From the NCBI GenBank assembly GCA_032716605.1, contig CM064523.1:47322064-47386063 (forward strand): a stretch of DNA of 64,000 bases, in the 5' to 3' direction. The stretch is from Paralithodes platypus. Lineage: Eukaryota; Arthropoda; Malacostraca; Decapoda; Lithodidae. A program made the translations under genes and the position numbers. The notes beneath the pieces were generated by a model. That model was given only the letters and a program-made list of their open reading frames with translations. It ran no database searches and was not told the origin of the DNA. Shown here in pieces: positions 1 to 11,424 of this stretch (the stretch's first letter is position 1; each line of letters opens with the position of its first letter).

Positions 1-86
1 ACTCTTTAAGTAAGGGGATCATGAGTGTTCCAAGAATTATCGGCCAATTAGATTGACTTCTATCATGGTAAAACTCTCAAAAGGGA

Positions 87-196
87 TACTATACTCCGTT
101 CAGCATAAACAGTCCGTTGGTAGGGCAGAACTTGACAACACTGTTTTACCCTCGCTATCAGCTGATAAGTTGATAATGGGGGCAAGAAACCATTTG

Positions 197-230
<34 letters not shown>

Positions 231-1535
231 GAGATGAAATTGTACTAACTTAATTATTAACGTTATTTTTATATACCCTAAATCTCTCTCTCTATATATA
301 TATATAATGTCTTAAATGATAAACTAAACTATTGGTCAAAATATTCTGTGTGGCAGACTTTAAAGTGTTTGCTTTTATTGTACGGTTTTCTGTAATCATA
401 ATGAATGGGATAGAAAATTATCCAGTGTTTCTGATGTTATGACTTTTTTTCCACACCACCATTGAGGTAGTTTAGCAGTACTCTCTTCAGTACAGAGACT
501 AAACGCGCTTGGCTACCGTGACCGTCTGTCTGTCTGTCTGTCTGGATTTCTCTCCGTCTACGCGCTTGGCTACCGTGACCGTCTGTCTGTCTGCATTTCT
601 TTCTGTCTATCTGTATATCTGTCTGTCTGCTTGTGTATAGGTCTGTTTGTATATCTGTCTCTCTGTCTGTACATCTGCCTGAATCTTTGTTTGTCTGTAT
701 AGCTCCCTGTTTGTCTGTCTGTCTGTATATCTATGTTTGCTTATCTGTATATCTGTTTGTCTACATGGTATGTACTTTATATCTGACTGTTTGTATATGT
801 GTATATCTATATGTCTGTTTGTCTGTCTGTTTATATGTCTGTGTTTGTCTATCAGTATACCTGTCTGTCTGTCTGCAAATATGTCGGTGTGTCTATCTGT
901 ATATCTAACTGTCTGTATATCTGTATGTCTGTTTGTCTATCTGTATATGTGTGTCTGTCTCTGTCTATCTGCCTGTCTGTATGTTTGTATATATCTCTAT
1001 CTGCCTGTCTGTATGTTTGTCTATATCTATATATTTCTGTCTGTCTGTCTATCTGTATATCTGTCTGTCTGTCTATGTCTGTGTATCTGTTTGTTTATCT
1101 GTCTCTGTGTCTGTCTGTCTGTCTGTCTTTAGTTGTCTGTCTATCTGTATATTTGTCTGAATATCTGTCTGTCTCTGTGTATATATGTCTGTTTGTCTGT
1201 ATATATGCCTGTTTTCTGTTTGTATATCTGTCTGTTTGTGTGTATATCTGCCTGTATGTCTGTCTGTATATATGTCTGTATGTCTGTCTGTATATATGCC
1301 TGTTTGTCTGTATGTATATCTGTATATCTGTCTGTTTGTGTGTATATCTGCCTGTATGTCTGTCTGTATATATGCCTGTTTGTCTGTATGTCTGTCTGTA
1401 TATATGCCTGTTTGTCTGTATGTATATCTGTATATCTTGACCAATAGTTTATTTTATCAATTAAGACATTATATATATAGATTTAGGGTATATAAAAAAT
1501 CACGTTAATAATTAAGTTAGTACAATTTCATCTCC

Positions 1536-1566
<31 letters not shown>

Positions 1567-1676
1567 CAAATGGTTTCTCGCCCCCATTATCAACTTATCA
1601 GCTGATAGCGAGGGTAAAACAGTGTTGTCAAGTTCTGCCCTACCAACGGACTGTTTATGCTGAACGGAGTATAGTA
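87..1676. mobile_element. 1.59 kb TIR element with TA duplication, inserted in the CR1-like LINE
   Basis: Two long, nearly perfect inverted repeats, about 89-344 and 1432-1674, begin CTATACTCCGTTCAGCATAA and its reverse complement. They are flanked by TA on both sides (87-88 and 1675-1676). Taking out 89-1674 plus one TA rejoins the LINE frame exactly (GI followed by DKIVDY), which fixes the borders. Each arm carries a (CT)n or (GA)n tract. The interior has no transposase frame; it holds a unique stretch at about 345-500 and a CTGT-rich repeat at about 520-1435. TA duplication suggests a Tc1/mariner-type or similar DNA transposase acting in trans. The long arms also fit a foldback element. 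Confidence 0.9.
520..1435. repeat. CTGT/TATATCTGT-rich minisatellite core of the TIR element
   Basis: About 900 bases are built almost wholly from TCTG, TGTA and TATC tetramers with longer units such as CTGTATATATGCCTGTTTGT repeated toward the right end. A segment containing CGCGCTTGGCTACCGTGACC appears twice (about 504-523 and 561-580), showing local duplication. All long reading frames here are Cys/Leu/Ser/Val low-complexity translations of the repeat on either strand and are not genes. Confidence 0.9.
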
Positions 1677-3071
1677 GACAAGATAGTTGACTACTTAGAA
1701 ATCCACAATTTAATTACAGATTCCCAACATGGATCCAGGGTACACCGATCTGTCTTACCAATTTCCTGGTATTTTTCCATGAAACGCTGAGTGAGTATGA
1801 CAACATTAGAGCCACAGACATCCTTTACTTAGATTTTCAAAGAGTTTTTGATAACGTGCCTCATTGCAGGTTAATGTCAACAGTGAGTGCACTAGGTATC
1901 AATACAGAGATCACAAATTGGATAGAAAGTTGGCTAACAGGTAGACAATAATGAGTGGTAATCAATGGTGTTGCTTCTAAGTGGATTCCAGACACTTCTG
2001 GAGTTCCACAGGGTTCTGTCCTTGGCCCACTACTGTTTATCATATATGTCAATGACATCGATATTGATCTGTTGAGTGTGATCTCCATGTTTGCAGATGG
2101 CATAAAGCTTGGAATGAATGTGAAGACCCCAGAGGGATTAAACAGCTCAGGATGGACCTCACCAGACTGGTTGAAGGGTTGGAGACATGGCAGATGCCTC
2201 TAAATTTGAAAAAGTACAAGGTGATGCATATCGGCCAAGCAAATCCCAATTCAGGCTATTCACTGTTAGGAATGCCTCTGGAAGTGACTGACTTGGAAAA
2301 GGATTTGGGTGTTCTGATTAGCAGTGACCTAAAGTTTTTCAAGCAGTGCATTGAAGTAGAGAAGAAAGCTCCGAAATTATTGGGCTATATAAAGAGGCAA
2401 TTTAAGTATAGATATAATGAAATAGTCCTCACACTTTACAACGCTCTGATACGGCCTCACCTGGAGTATGCTGTTCAATTCTGGTCTCCAGCACTCAGAA
2501 AATATATGGAGCGATGGGAAAGAGAACAAGCTAGGGCTACAAAGCTTATTCCATGGCTTACCTAAGTGGACCGGTTGGGAGCTCTTGATCTCTCCCCATT
2601 GGAGACACGAAGACAACGAGGTTGATCAGCTCATTGAAGTGTTTAAATTACTAAATGGTTTGACAATGTGGATTATAGCAAAATGTTTAGCCTCAATATG
2701 AATACAACGCAACCATGGCTGGAAATTATAATTGAAAAGGTTCAGAACTAGTATTTGTGGACACTTTTTTCACATATAAGATCTGTTCTACCTGGAACCA
2801 ACTTTCCTCCGAAGTTGTAAATAGTTCTTCAGTAGAGCAGTTCAAGAAGAGAGTAGATCGTATTTTACACACTCCGTAACGAGTGTAGTGCACTAAACAG
2901 TCTCTCTCCTTTCACTTCGAGTATCTCCTCGGAATGGACCGCAAGTTATCTGAGAGACTAACTATTCCTTGTAACTATATGTAACTATCTCTCACAGTAG
3001 GTATGTAATTGTAATTACCCTTTCAGACTAATGTCTTTCTTTCCTATATAAATGCTATATAAAAACATTCC

Positions 3072-3600
3072 TTGTGGGCATTACCTTCGAGGTCGAAGAG
3101 TTCTGCGACAGAGTCCCAAATCGACGAAAAAGATTTTGCATCCCAGGAGCTGGACTGGACGACATTGTGGAAGCCTTCGAAGATACCACAAAGGATGCAA
3201 ATGAAAATACCCTTTTTGTCATCCATGCTGGTTCAAATGACGACATGCGCACCAGATCCGAAGAGTTGATGGAGAAATATCGCAAGATGATCCAGCACTA
3301 CAAAAACAAGTCGAGGAATATCATCATCTCAGGCATTCTCCCCAAGATCGACGCACCTGACAAATTCTACGACAAAGCCTTCAGCACAAATAGCCGACTA
3401 AAATATTTGTGTCTGAGGGAAGAAGTTGAATTCATCAACCTCTGGGACAACTTCTACAACTAGCCTACTCTGTTCCGCAAGGATGGCACTCATCTAAACC
3501 CTGTGGGTTCAGCACGCATGGGTCGTCTCCTACACGAAGCAGTCCGCAGCCATGGATCAAAAAACGCCATCCGAGAAGAAGCAGCAGTGACATAAATCAT
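3072..3600 (+). pseudogene. CR1 copy A: ORF1 SGNH/GDSL-esterase-like domain, 5' truncated
   Basis: The frame encodes a partial SGNH-hydrolase-like domain as found in ORF1 of many CR1 elements. Visible are the block III region (HAGSND, about 3226-3243) and the C-terminal D-x-x-H block (DGTHLN, about 3482-3499). The GDS motif of block I, present in copy B at about 46720, is missing because similarity begins at about 3072-3076; this is a 5' truncation. An in-frame TAG after NFYN (3461-3463) breaks the frame before the D-x-x-H block. ORF2 follows closely at 3679, as in copy B on the minus strand. Confidence 0.8.
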
Positions 3601-3678
3601 CCAACGCCAAGCAAAAAACAGAGGCAACCGAGGACCACCAGCGATAAGGACCGAAGACAGCGAGGACCGAGGACAGCC

Positions 3679-6558
3679 ATGAACATAAATGTAGATCCGA
3701 CAAGAACCAAAAATATTATTAAAGAGCATTCCGTGAGTTCTAAAATAGCAAATTTAAAGGTTTTCTATGCAAACGCTAGTAGCATACGCAATAAAGTTTC
3801 AGATTTAGAGGAGCTAGTGTTTACAGAAAATTATGATGTGATTGGCATAACAGAATCTTGGCTCAATACAGAAGATAGAGACTTTTTAGCAGAGTATTCA
3901 CTTCCCGGTTATGTAATGTTTGAGAAAAGCCGAATAAATCGAAATAGAGGTGGCGTTTTTCTTTATATCAAAGAAAGTCTTAACCCTACCCTCTTGTCAA
4001 AACCTCAAATTGTGAACGTCGACACATCTTTTGTGCTAATAAAGAATAATAAAGGTACAAAAATAATACTTGCGTTACTATACAGACCTCCAGCTCAATC
4101 AGTGCAAACTGACCGAGAAATTTACGAACAAATTGCAGATGTAAGTAACTCACAAGATACCGTAATTTTTGGCGACTTTAATTTACCTGTGACCAAGTGG
4201 GGCGATACTCTTGCTTCACACTCCGTACATAACTTGTATACGAACTTGCAAGAGAGTTCGCTTTATCAATTTGTTCGAACGCCGACCCGTGGTAATAACG
4301 TTCTTGACATTGTACTTGCAACAAAAGAAGAATTGATAGAGAATTTGAATGTTGGTGATGAATTCAGTAACAGCGACCATCGTACGATAACTTTAACTTT
4401 AAAGTTTACTAGTAACGAACCAAATAGTACCATCGAAAAAGTCCCTAATTTCAAGAAAGCAAACTTCCATAAACTTAGAGCTATGTTTAAAGAAACTGAC
4501 TGGAGCTTTTTAATTAACAATAACGACATAAATACATCTTGGAAGTTATTCGAAACCACTTACCTAAAAGCAGTGCAAGACTGCATACCATCGAAAAAAC
4601 GGCGTCCAGGCCATAATAATAAGCCCAAATGTTGGAATAAAGATATTTCAAACTGCCTGCTTTCTAAAAAATTTGCTAATGATAGATTAAAATCCTCACA
4701 AAATGACGAAGAACGGGTGAAATTTGTAGAGCTACTACGCAAAGCCAAAAAGTTAATTAAGCAAAGTAAAAAGACCTTAGAGTTACATATTGCGAATCAA
4801 AGTAAAACAAACCCGAAAGAATTCTATAGTTATATCAGAAAGAAAAAAGTAGTTACTTCAACTGTTGGACCGTTAGTCGATGAAAATGGAGAATACACCA
4901 AAGACGAAGTATAAATGAGTAATGCCCTCAATACCTTCTTTGCATCAGTTTTTACAACAGAAGACCTCAGTGATATCCCTACACCATCGCCGATTCAGAT
5001 TGATAATTCAGATGTTCTAAGCAATATCACCGTTACAGAGAGAGAAGTATTGAATTGTTTAGATAAACTCAAGGTAAATAAAACGCCTGGACCTGATACA
5101 ATCTCGCCTAGAGTTCTAAAGGAAGCTAAGGATGAGCTCTCCAAGCCACTGATATTACTATTCAATAAATCCTTGCAGTCTGGAACTATGCCTGATCAGT
5201 GGAAGGTAGCCAACGTAACACCGGTATTAAAAAAAGGCAGCAAATCCCTACCCAGTAACTATCGTCCAATTAGCTTAACCTCAGTTGTATGTAAAATGCT
5301 AGAAACGGTCATACGAGACAGACTCGTAAATCACTTAGAGCAAAATAACATAGTTAAAGATACTCAACATGGCTTTCGTAAAAAACGTTCCTGTTTAAAA
5401 AAACTCTTAAACTTCTTCCACGATATCCTCAACCTCTACGATGAGAGTAAAGCTGTAGATATTATATACCTTGATTTTCAAAAGGCCTTTGACAAAGTTC
5501 CCCACAAACGTTTGCTGCTAAAACTAAAAGCGCATGGAATACAAGACGGTGTGTTGAAATGGATAGAAAATTAGCTCAGCAACAGAAAGCAAAGAGTAGT
5601 CATAAACGGTAAGGCATCTAAATGGACCAATGTAAGTAGCGGGGTACCCCAGGGATCGGTACTAGGACCAATTCTCTTTCTAATTTACATCAACGACATA
5701 GATGAGGGTCTCACCTGTACAATCTCAAAATTTGCTGACGATACAAAAATTGCAAATAGCGTACTCTCAAAAGAACAAGTTGACGATATGCAACACAATC
5801 TAGATAAATTGTCATGTTGGGCCCAAATTTGGCAAATGAGTTTCAATGCGGATAAATATAAAGTACTACATATCGGATACCTAAATGAGAAAGCAAACTA
5901 TTCGATGAATGGCACTCAGCTTAAGAATGTAAACAGAGAAACCGATCTGGGAGTAACAATATCGAGTAACCTAAAACCGAGTCAACAATGTTCAGGAAGT
6001 TGTTAAAAGGCAAACAAAATAATTGGCTTTATAGGCAGGTCATTTGAGCATAAATCCAAAGAAGTTATCCTAACCCTTTACAATTCCTTAGTCCGCCCTC
6101 TTCTGGAATACTGCGTTCAATCCTGGTGCCCTTATTACCAAAAAGATATAAACAAGCTAGAACGAGTTCAACGTAGAGTTACCAAAATGATACCTAGCCT
6201 AAAGAACAAACCATACGAAGAGCGTCTTAGAGAATTAAATCTATTTCCTTTAACCCAGCGCAGATTAAGAGGTGACTTAATTCAAGTGTTCAAAATCATC
6301 AAAGGCATCGACAATATGAACTGTAGTAAGTACTTCACTATCGACCAATCTAATTACACACAGGGAAACGGTTGCAAAATTATTGGTAAATCTTTTAACT
6401 CGTACGAATCTAAGAATTTCTTCTTCAATCGAGTTGTCAACTTGTGGAATGGGCTTCCCCGAAACATTATAGACTGCATCACCATTGATTCATTTAAACT
6501 CCGCCTAGACAAATATCTCGCATCAAACCCGCGACTGACTGCGTTTGTAAATGAATAA
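3679..6558 (+). pseudogene. CR1 copy A: ORF2 APE endonuclease and reverse transcriptase
   Basis: The product is the CR1 ORF2 polyprotein: an apurinic-like endonuclease (GITESWLN, LYRPP, FGDFNLPVTKW, SDHRT; about 3840-4390), then RT with NYRPISLTSV (about 5256-5285), IIYLDFQKAFDKVPH (about 5460-5504), SGVPQGSVLGP and the catalytic FADD (about 5730), then the CR1 thumb and C-terminus to TAA at 6556-6558. Three lesions break it. The first is TAA at 4912-4914, where copy B has CAA. The second is TAG at 5572-5574, where copy B encodes Trp. The third is a compensating insertion/deletion pair at about 5995-6015 that creates TAA at 6004-6006. Apart from these the reading is close to copy B at 43200-46136, with roughly one residue in fifteen differing in the endonuclease part. 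Confidence 0.92.
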
Positions 6559-6779
6559 CTTTATTTTATCCCCCCCTCAGTTACTAACCCATCTGTCCTC
6601 TACTAACTTCCTAATCCTGCCACGGACATTAGTTCCAGGGCAGTAATTCCCTTTCCAATGTTCCCTTACCCACTCTAAACCACTGTTTGGACACTTGATC
6701 CTCAGTGTTTTCGAGGACAAGCAACCTAGAAGGGTCACTAGATCTGTTGTTGCTTGATTTCCTTTGTACTCCTTTGTAC
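6559..6779 (+). repeat. CR1 copy A 3' untranslated end with terminal direct repeats
   Basis: This stretch matches the reverse complement of 42987-43199 and stops at the same point, defining the 3' end of the family. It ends with two copies of CCTTTGTACT (6761-6779) and no poly(A). Short terminal tandem repeats instead of poly(A) are a known hallmark of CR1 elements. Confidence 0.85.
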
Positions 6780-7567
6780 CTGACCCATATTACATTTCAT
6801 CCTTTTTTCCGGTACGGCTTTTCACATGGAGGAAGCAGAGGGTGGGGTGAGAGTCTTCTACTTTGCTGTCCTATTCTTCTACTATAAACTATCCTGCCTC
6901 TAGTAGTGTTAAGGCAGGACAACCAAGTAGTGACCGCGAAGGTCTGTGTGGTCTGAGTATCTGTGTAACTATCTCTCTCTCTCTCTCTTGACTAGATAAG
7001 GAAACACACTGGAAAAACAAATTATAGGGCTGTGTTTTTAGGGTTTATTGTTATTATGGTTGGTTCCCGGTGTTTTCGCCCTCATTTAATTTCGCACAGA
7101 AATTTGGTTGACATTCGAGTTGCTTTGTTTACATGTTGAGGCTGTTAGGTTAAGTTACACTGGTAGGGTTAGGTAAGGTAGGTTACGGTTACGTCTGGTT
7201 ATGTAAGGGTTATGTAAGGGTTGGTGAACTTAGGCTATGTTATGTTAAATATTTATATAATAGGTTAGGTTACGTTTAGGATAAGTTAAGAATAGGTTAG
7301 GTGATTTTAGATTATTAATACATTAAGGATAGTTTTGGGCAGGTAAGGTATGGTTATACATAGTCTTTAGTGTTGACACAGTGACTGTAGACGAAAGAAC
7401 TGTGAACGAAAATATCGTAATCCTTATTGGGATTTTTGGACTTTGCTGTGATGGGGAAAGTTTGTTTATAAACATGCTTTCACTTTTTACTTAACCTCAG
7501 TGCTTCAAGAAAAGAAAAAACATTATAAATCTCTCATGCATTATATTATCCATCAGTAATAACTAAT

Positions 7568-7569
<2 letters not shown>
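6780..7569. other. Non-coding stretch with a dispersed-repeat copy and degenerate GGTTA-rich DNA
   Basis: No gene is visible. Bases about 6810-6995 are one of three copies of a dispersed repeat (others at about 35170-35375 and, inverted, 37640-37830) that ends in GGTCTGTGTGG, a TATCTGTGT block and a (CT)n tract. Bases 7135-7345 are rich in GGTTAGGTTA-like words without a regular period. The remainder is AT-rich and featureless to my eye. Confidence 0.6.
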
Positions 7570-7600
<31 letters not shown>

Positions 7601-7626
7601 TACACATATATATATATATATATATA
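7570..7626. repeat. (CA)n followed by (TA)n microsatellite
   Basis: A dinucleotide tract passes from CA to TA units and is directly followed by the left end of the hAT-like element. The (TA)n resumes at 9977 on the other side, so this tract was the insertion target. Confidence 0.95.
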
Positions 7627-8009
7627 CAGTGGTGAGCACGATTTCCGCTAATCAGCTAACAGCTAATAGCGAAGCTAAATATTTCGTTAGCTTTTTAGCT
7701 TTTAAGCTAGCTTTGAAAATCGTTAGATTAGCTTCCGATAAATTTACTGCCGCTAACTGTAAGTCAGCTAATCAGCTAACGTGCATTCGCTGGTAAAAAC
7801 AAGTTTATTGGTAAAAAACGTTTGCAAACCCTAAAATTACACATATTTATGTGAGTATGTAATTGCAACATAGCAAGATTCAGTATTACACTGACTATAT
7901 CACGTCACATTCACATGTACAGTACACAATACAAGAATCATGAGTCATGTTATGACATGAACGTCACAACGTGTCGTGAGCCTAGCGCCGACTTGAAACA
8001 TTTGCAACA

Positions 8010-8575
8010 GAAAAACTACGACATTCGAGTCGTTCTAGTCATGCTCTGGTCATCACCCGAAAGTTCGGATGAGTCGGTCAAAAGTTAGTGCATGCGTTAA
8101 CTTTTGGGAAATCCTCGAGTGCGTTCGGGTCAAAAAACCGTTACAAAATCCTCGAGTCACCTTCGATTTACATTCGATTCGTATTCGGCTTACATTCTAC
8201 CATATTCCGATCGCATTCGACCTATGCGAGTCACTTTCGAGTAAAAAAATTTAACTAGATTCATACCAGAATTGATCGAATCTAAGTGGACTTAGACCCG
8301 ATGATTTAGACCGTAACCCGAATTAGACTCGATGCTCACTGGAAAATTCCTACATAAACTTGTTCGAACTTCTACTGTTCTCGATGCTGACCCGAATTTT
8401 AGGATGGTGACTGGATGGATACCCGAATACTACTAGAAAATGACTCGATGCATGTCCGACATTCCTAATTATACTCGATGAATATTCGATCGTGATCCGA
8501 ATGACTAGAATGTAAGTCGAAGGGTTGTCGAAGCCAAGTCGAATCAAACCCGAACGCGAGTAAAGGGAATATAAA
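8010..8575. repeat. Left array of about 10-bp-spaced TTCGRGT/ACTCGAW motifs
   Basis: In the first half (about 8010-8240) words such as TTCGAG, TTCGGG and CTCGAGT recur every 10-11 bases on the plus strand. In the second half (about 8265-8575) the same words appear in reverse orientation (ACCCGAAT, ACTCGATG). The unit is highly degenerate apart from its CG-centred core. Confidence 0.65.
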
Positions 8576-8644
8576 GTTAAAATATATGATCGAGTAAATC
8601 ACATGGGAATAGGATATAAAAGAAAATTAAATTGAAAAAAAACA

Positions 8645-9108
8645 AAAAAAAACAGAGAAATGTGTCACATCCCAATATGATATATATTAAATTGACATTG
8701 ACATTTTTGGCCATGTTAACATGTTATTACTTTAAACAAATCAACAGCCAAGATCAACATCAACAAATAAGAAAAAAACAGAGAAATTGAACACATCCCA
8801 ATATGATATAAATAATATTGACATTGAAACAATTTGACTTTAATTAAAAGTTAACATGATATTACTTTAACCAAATCAACATCCTTGAGCAACAAGTTCG
8901 TGAATATTAATCAGAAAACAATATAAAAGTTTAACATATAAAGTGACGTGGACATGCAGTCCAAAGTAAGGTAACAATTTATTTTGTTATTTCAATTAGA
9001 GGCTTTGACCAAATATAATAATAATAAATTAGGGGATTTATCTTAATGAAGTGAGACTTTGACCAAATATATTAATAATAAAGTAGGGGCTATATCTTAA
9101 TGAACTTA
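8645..9108. repeat. Two local tandem duplications in the AT-rich centre of the hAT-like element
   Basis: An imperfect duplication of about 120-125 bases shares the words CACATCCCAATATGATAT and the block TTAACATG.TATTACTTTAA (about 8655-8770 and 8775-8890). A second duplication of about 55 bases shares CTTTGACCAAATATA (about 9000-9055 and 9055-9107). Neither codes for protein. Confidence 0.7.
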
Positions 9109-9116
9109 TGTTTCAA

Positions 9117-9173
<57 letters not shown>

Positions 9174-9285
9174 AAACTTTATAACTAGCATTAAATATCT
9201 CCTGCCTCAAGATTGCCAACTCCAATGCCTCGTCATCCATCTCTTCTGGTCGTGATGGGTCCGGGAGGTTGCTTTCCTGTGACAT
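9174..9285 (-). CDS. Orphan start exon-like frame inside the hAT-like element
   Basis: An ATG at 9285-9283 opens a frame beginning MSQESNLPDPSRPEEMDDEA and continuing about 36 residues before it runs into the (AT)n tract at 9119-9168. It lies about 55 bases downstream of a good TATA box. The peptide is acidic and I do not recognise it. It could be the remaining first exon of the transposase gene of the parental element, with the rest lost. A chance frame cannot be excluded, and no splice donor stands out. Confidence 0.35.
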
Positions 9286-9337
9286 GTTGTTGTGTTGGGT
9301 GCACTGTACAAATGAAGGTTGTGTGAGCACACCCTCT

Positions 9338-9346
9338 CTTTATATA
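9338..9346 (-). promoter_or_regulatory. TATA box (CTATATAAA) upstream of the orphan frame
   Basis: On the minus strand CTATATAAAG is followed by about 55 bases with several CA-containing initiator-like sites and then the ATG at 9285. Spacing and order fit a small RNA polymerase II promoter. No experimental support can be drawn from sequence alone. Confidence 0.45.
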
Positions 9347-9374
9347 GGGGGGTGATGCATAACTTCAAAATCGT

Positions 9375-9775
9375 GTCATAATCTACTTTTTCTAGTCACG
9401 TTCGACTTACATTCTGGTTTCATTCCGGTTGGGTTCCTGACTTCGGGTGGGGTTTGATTTTCATTCGGTTTTAAGTCGGGTTACTTCGGGTGTGATTCGG
9501 TTTTAACTCGGGTTGGCATCTGCTACTCGGGTCACCGTCGATTAGCTTTCGACTCCTTGTCGATTCAATTCCGTTCTACTTCTGGTTAGTTTCGAGTAAT
9601 ATACGGGACAACATCGACTCGTATTCGAGACGCATTCGAGTCCCTCGGGTTGCATTCGAATTGCTTTCTAGTCATAGTCGTGGTACGAGTCTCATTCGGG
9701 GACTTCGGGTGAATTCGGGTGAAAAGTGCAAGTCATTGCCTTCGGGTTACTGTCGGGTCGCGGTCGACCTCTGTA
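9375..9775. repeat. Right array of about 10-bp-spaced TTCGGGT/TTCGAGT motifs
   Basis: About 35-40 CG-centred words (TTCGGGT, TTCGAGT, CTCGGGT, GTCGATT) follow one another at 10-11-base spacing. The clearest part is about 9610-9690, where CATTCGAGTC, CCTCGGGTTG and CATTCGAATT follow one another directly. They run in one orientation up to the GCTAAC-rich right end. Confidence 0.7.
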
Positions 9776-10269
9776 TGATGCGGCCTTAAGGGTTTAAGAA
9801 GGAAATATCAAACCAATGCTAAATTCATATGATAAAAGTTAGCTGCTAACTGTTATCGTTAGCTTCCACTAATTTCTTTAGCAATTTAGCGATTCAGCGT
9901 TATCGAAGCTAACATTCTAAGTTAGCTGATTATCGATTATCTCGGCTAACTTTTCGGTTAGCTGTGCCCACCACTGTATATATATATATATATATATATA
10001 TTATACATATATATATATATATATATCTTATTACCCATATTAACCTTTATAATCGTTCCAATCATATGACGTCATTGCTAACTACCTCCAGACGACTGTA
10101 TCCAGTTTAGGAATTACCCCCCTCCTCCCCCTCTTGTAGCTAAATGTCCTTCCCAAACTACATAACACTGTTTTGGGTTACCGATATTAAATTGGAAATG
10201 CCAACACAAGAAACCTTTTAAGTGTCAATAGAACTAATAATGCTTACATTGTTTTATATTCAATGGTGA

Positions 10270-11424
10270 TATAAATCATGTTTTTGTTTTCACATACAGT
10301 ACACTTATTGTCGAAGATGGCACACTACGGCCTTGCATCATTAGTTCCACTAATTTCTTCTTATCTTCATAACAGAAAAATATGTGTAATGGTAGATGGC
10401 CTTTATTCTCAATTTCACTCAATAAATGCTGGTGTTCCCCAGGGATCAGTTTTGGCCCCAACTCTGTTCCTCATTCATATCAATTATCTCATATCTACCA
10501 CTCATAATCAAATACATTCCTACGCAGATGACTCAACACTCCACAGTTCCTTCACATTTACCAATTCTTTCACCCAACCCGATCTTATAAATTCAAAAAT
10601 AAACACTGCAATTTCTCTGAACCAGGACCTTTCTAGAATTAATGAATGGGGACAAAAGAATCTAGTTTCTTGTAATGCACAGAAAACCAAGTACATTCAA
10701 TTTTCTAACCGACAGAATCTCACTGACTCCCAAATATTGTTTTAATGATGTAAATATTCCCACTTCCCCTAGTATTGACATTCTCGGTGTAACATTAACT
10801 ACTAACTTGAGCTGGACACATTATATTAGAAGCATTGCTAAGAATGCCTCTAAATAATTGGGACTCCTGTACAGTGTTCGAGAATTCTTCACTGACGAGC
10901 AGTTGGCCGTAATATATAAAAGTCATGTGCGTTCTCAGATGGATTACTCTTCACCTCTGTGGAGTGGAAGTGGAGTGGTTGCATTGAGGCAGTTGGACAA
11001 AATTCAAAATAAAGCTATTAGATTAATCAATAACCCTGTAATCACACAGGACCTTCCTAAATTATCCATACGAAGAAACGTTGCATCCCTTGCATTATTC
11101 TACAGATATTTTCACTGTAATTGTTCTGAGGAACTTGCTTCAATTGTGCCGCCTCTCCACATCTTTCCCCATAGAACTAGGGTAGCTGAGCGCGCCCATG
11201 AATTTACACTTTCTCCTCCACAATGCAGAACTTCTGCTTATCAAAATTCATTTATCCCTAGAACTACTACTCTTTGGAATTCACTTCCCTCGAGTTGCTT
11301 TCCACAAACTTACAATCTACAAAAGTTTAAATCCAGTTGTTACAAACATTTTATGAATGGAGGATGCCTTTAGGCACATGGACCTTTTTGTTTTATCTGT
11401 GTTTTTCCTTCCTCCATTCATTGT

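Larger units (their letters stand above)
1..2890 (+). pseudogene. CR1-like LINE reverse transcriptase, degenerate, split by an inserted element
   Basis: This is the RT and 3' part of a CR1-like non-LTR retrotransposon entering from outside the window. The first 86 bases encode the conserved NYRPIRLTSI region, and the frame resumes at 1677 after the inserted element. Downstream come the palm region (YLDFQRVFDNVPH, about 1827-1865), SGVPQGSVLGPL (about 1998-2033), and the CR1-type thumb with EKDLGVLISSDLK (about 2296-2334) and RPHLEYAVQFWSP (about 2453-2491). The catalytic box reads FADG instead of FADD (about 2090), so the enzyme would be dead. Stops and frameshifts are frequent, for example a TAA near position 10 where a Lys is expected and a stop near 1949. 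The last recognisable coding similarity fades near 2890. CR1 assignment comes from the thumb pattern and is moderately secure. Confidence 0.85.
7627..9976. mobile_element. hAT-like non-autonomous DNA transposon, 2.35 kb
   Basis: The element starts CAGTGGTGAGCAC and ends with the complement of CAGTGGTGGGCAC, the CAGTGGTG-type terminus typical of hAT elements. It sits within (TA)n, so an 8-bp duplication (TATATATA) is possible but cannot be proven. Beyond the tips the terminal 150-200 bases on both sides are dense in GCTAAC/GTTAGC words, probable subterminal binding sites. Inside these are arrays of TTCGRGT-like motifs, an AT-rich duplicated middle and a short reading frame with its own TATA box. 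No hAT transposase core is visible. Confidence 0.75.

Noticed and set aside
633..1508. Several overlapping long reading frames rich in Cys, Leu, Ser and Val on both strands
   Set aside because: They are translations of the CTGT/TATC repeat core and change composition only with frame. No start context or domain.
7135..7345. GGTTAGG-like words suggestive of arthropod telomere repeat
   Set aside because: The words are irregular and mixed with GGTTACG and GGTAAGG, with no sustained (TTAGG)n period. Similar patches (47785-47855) are common in non-coding arthropod DNA.
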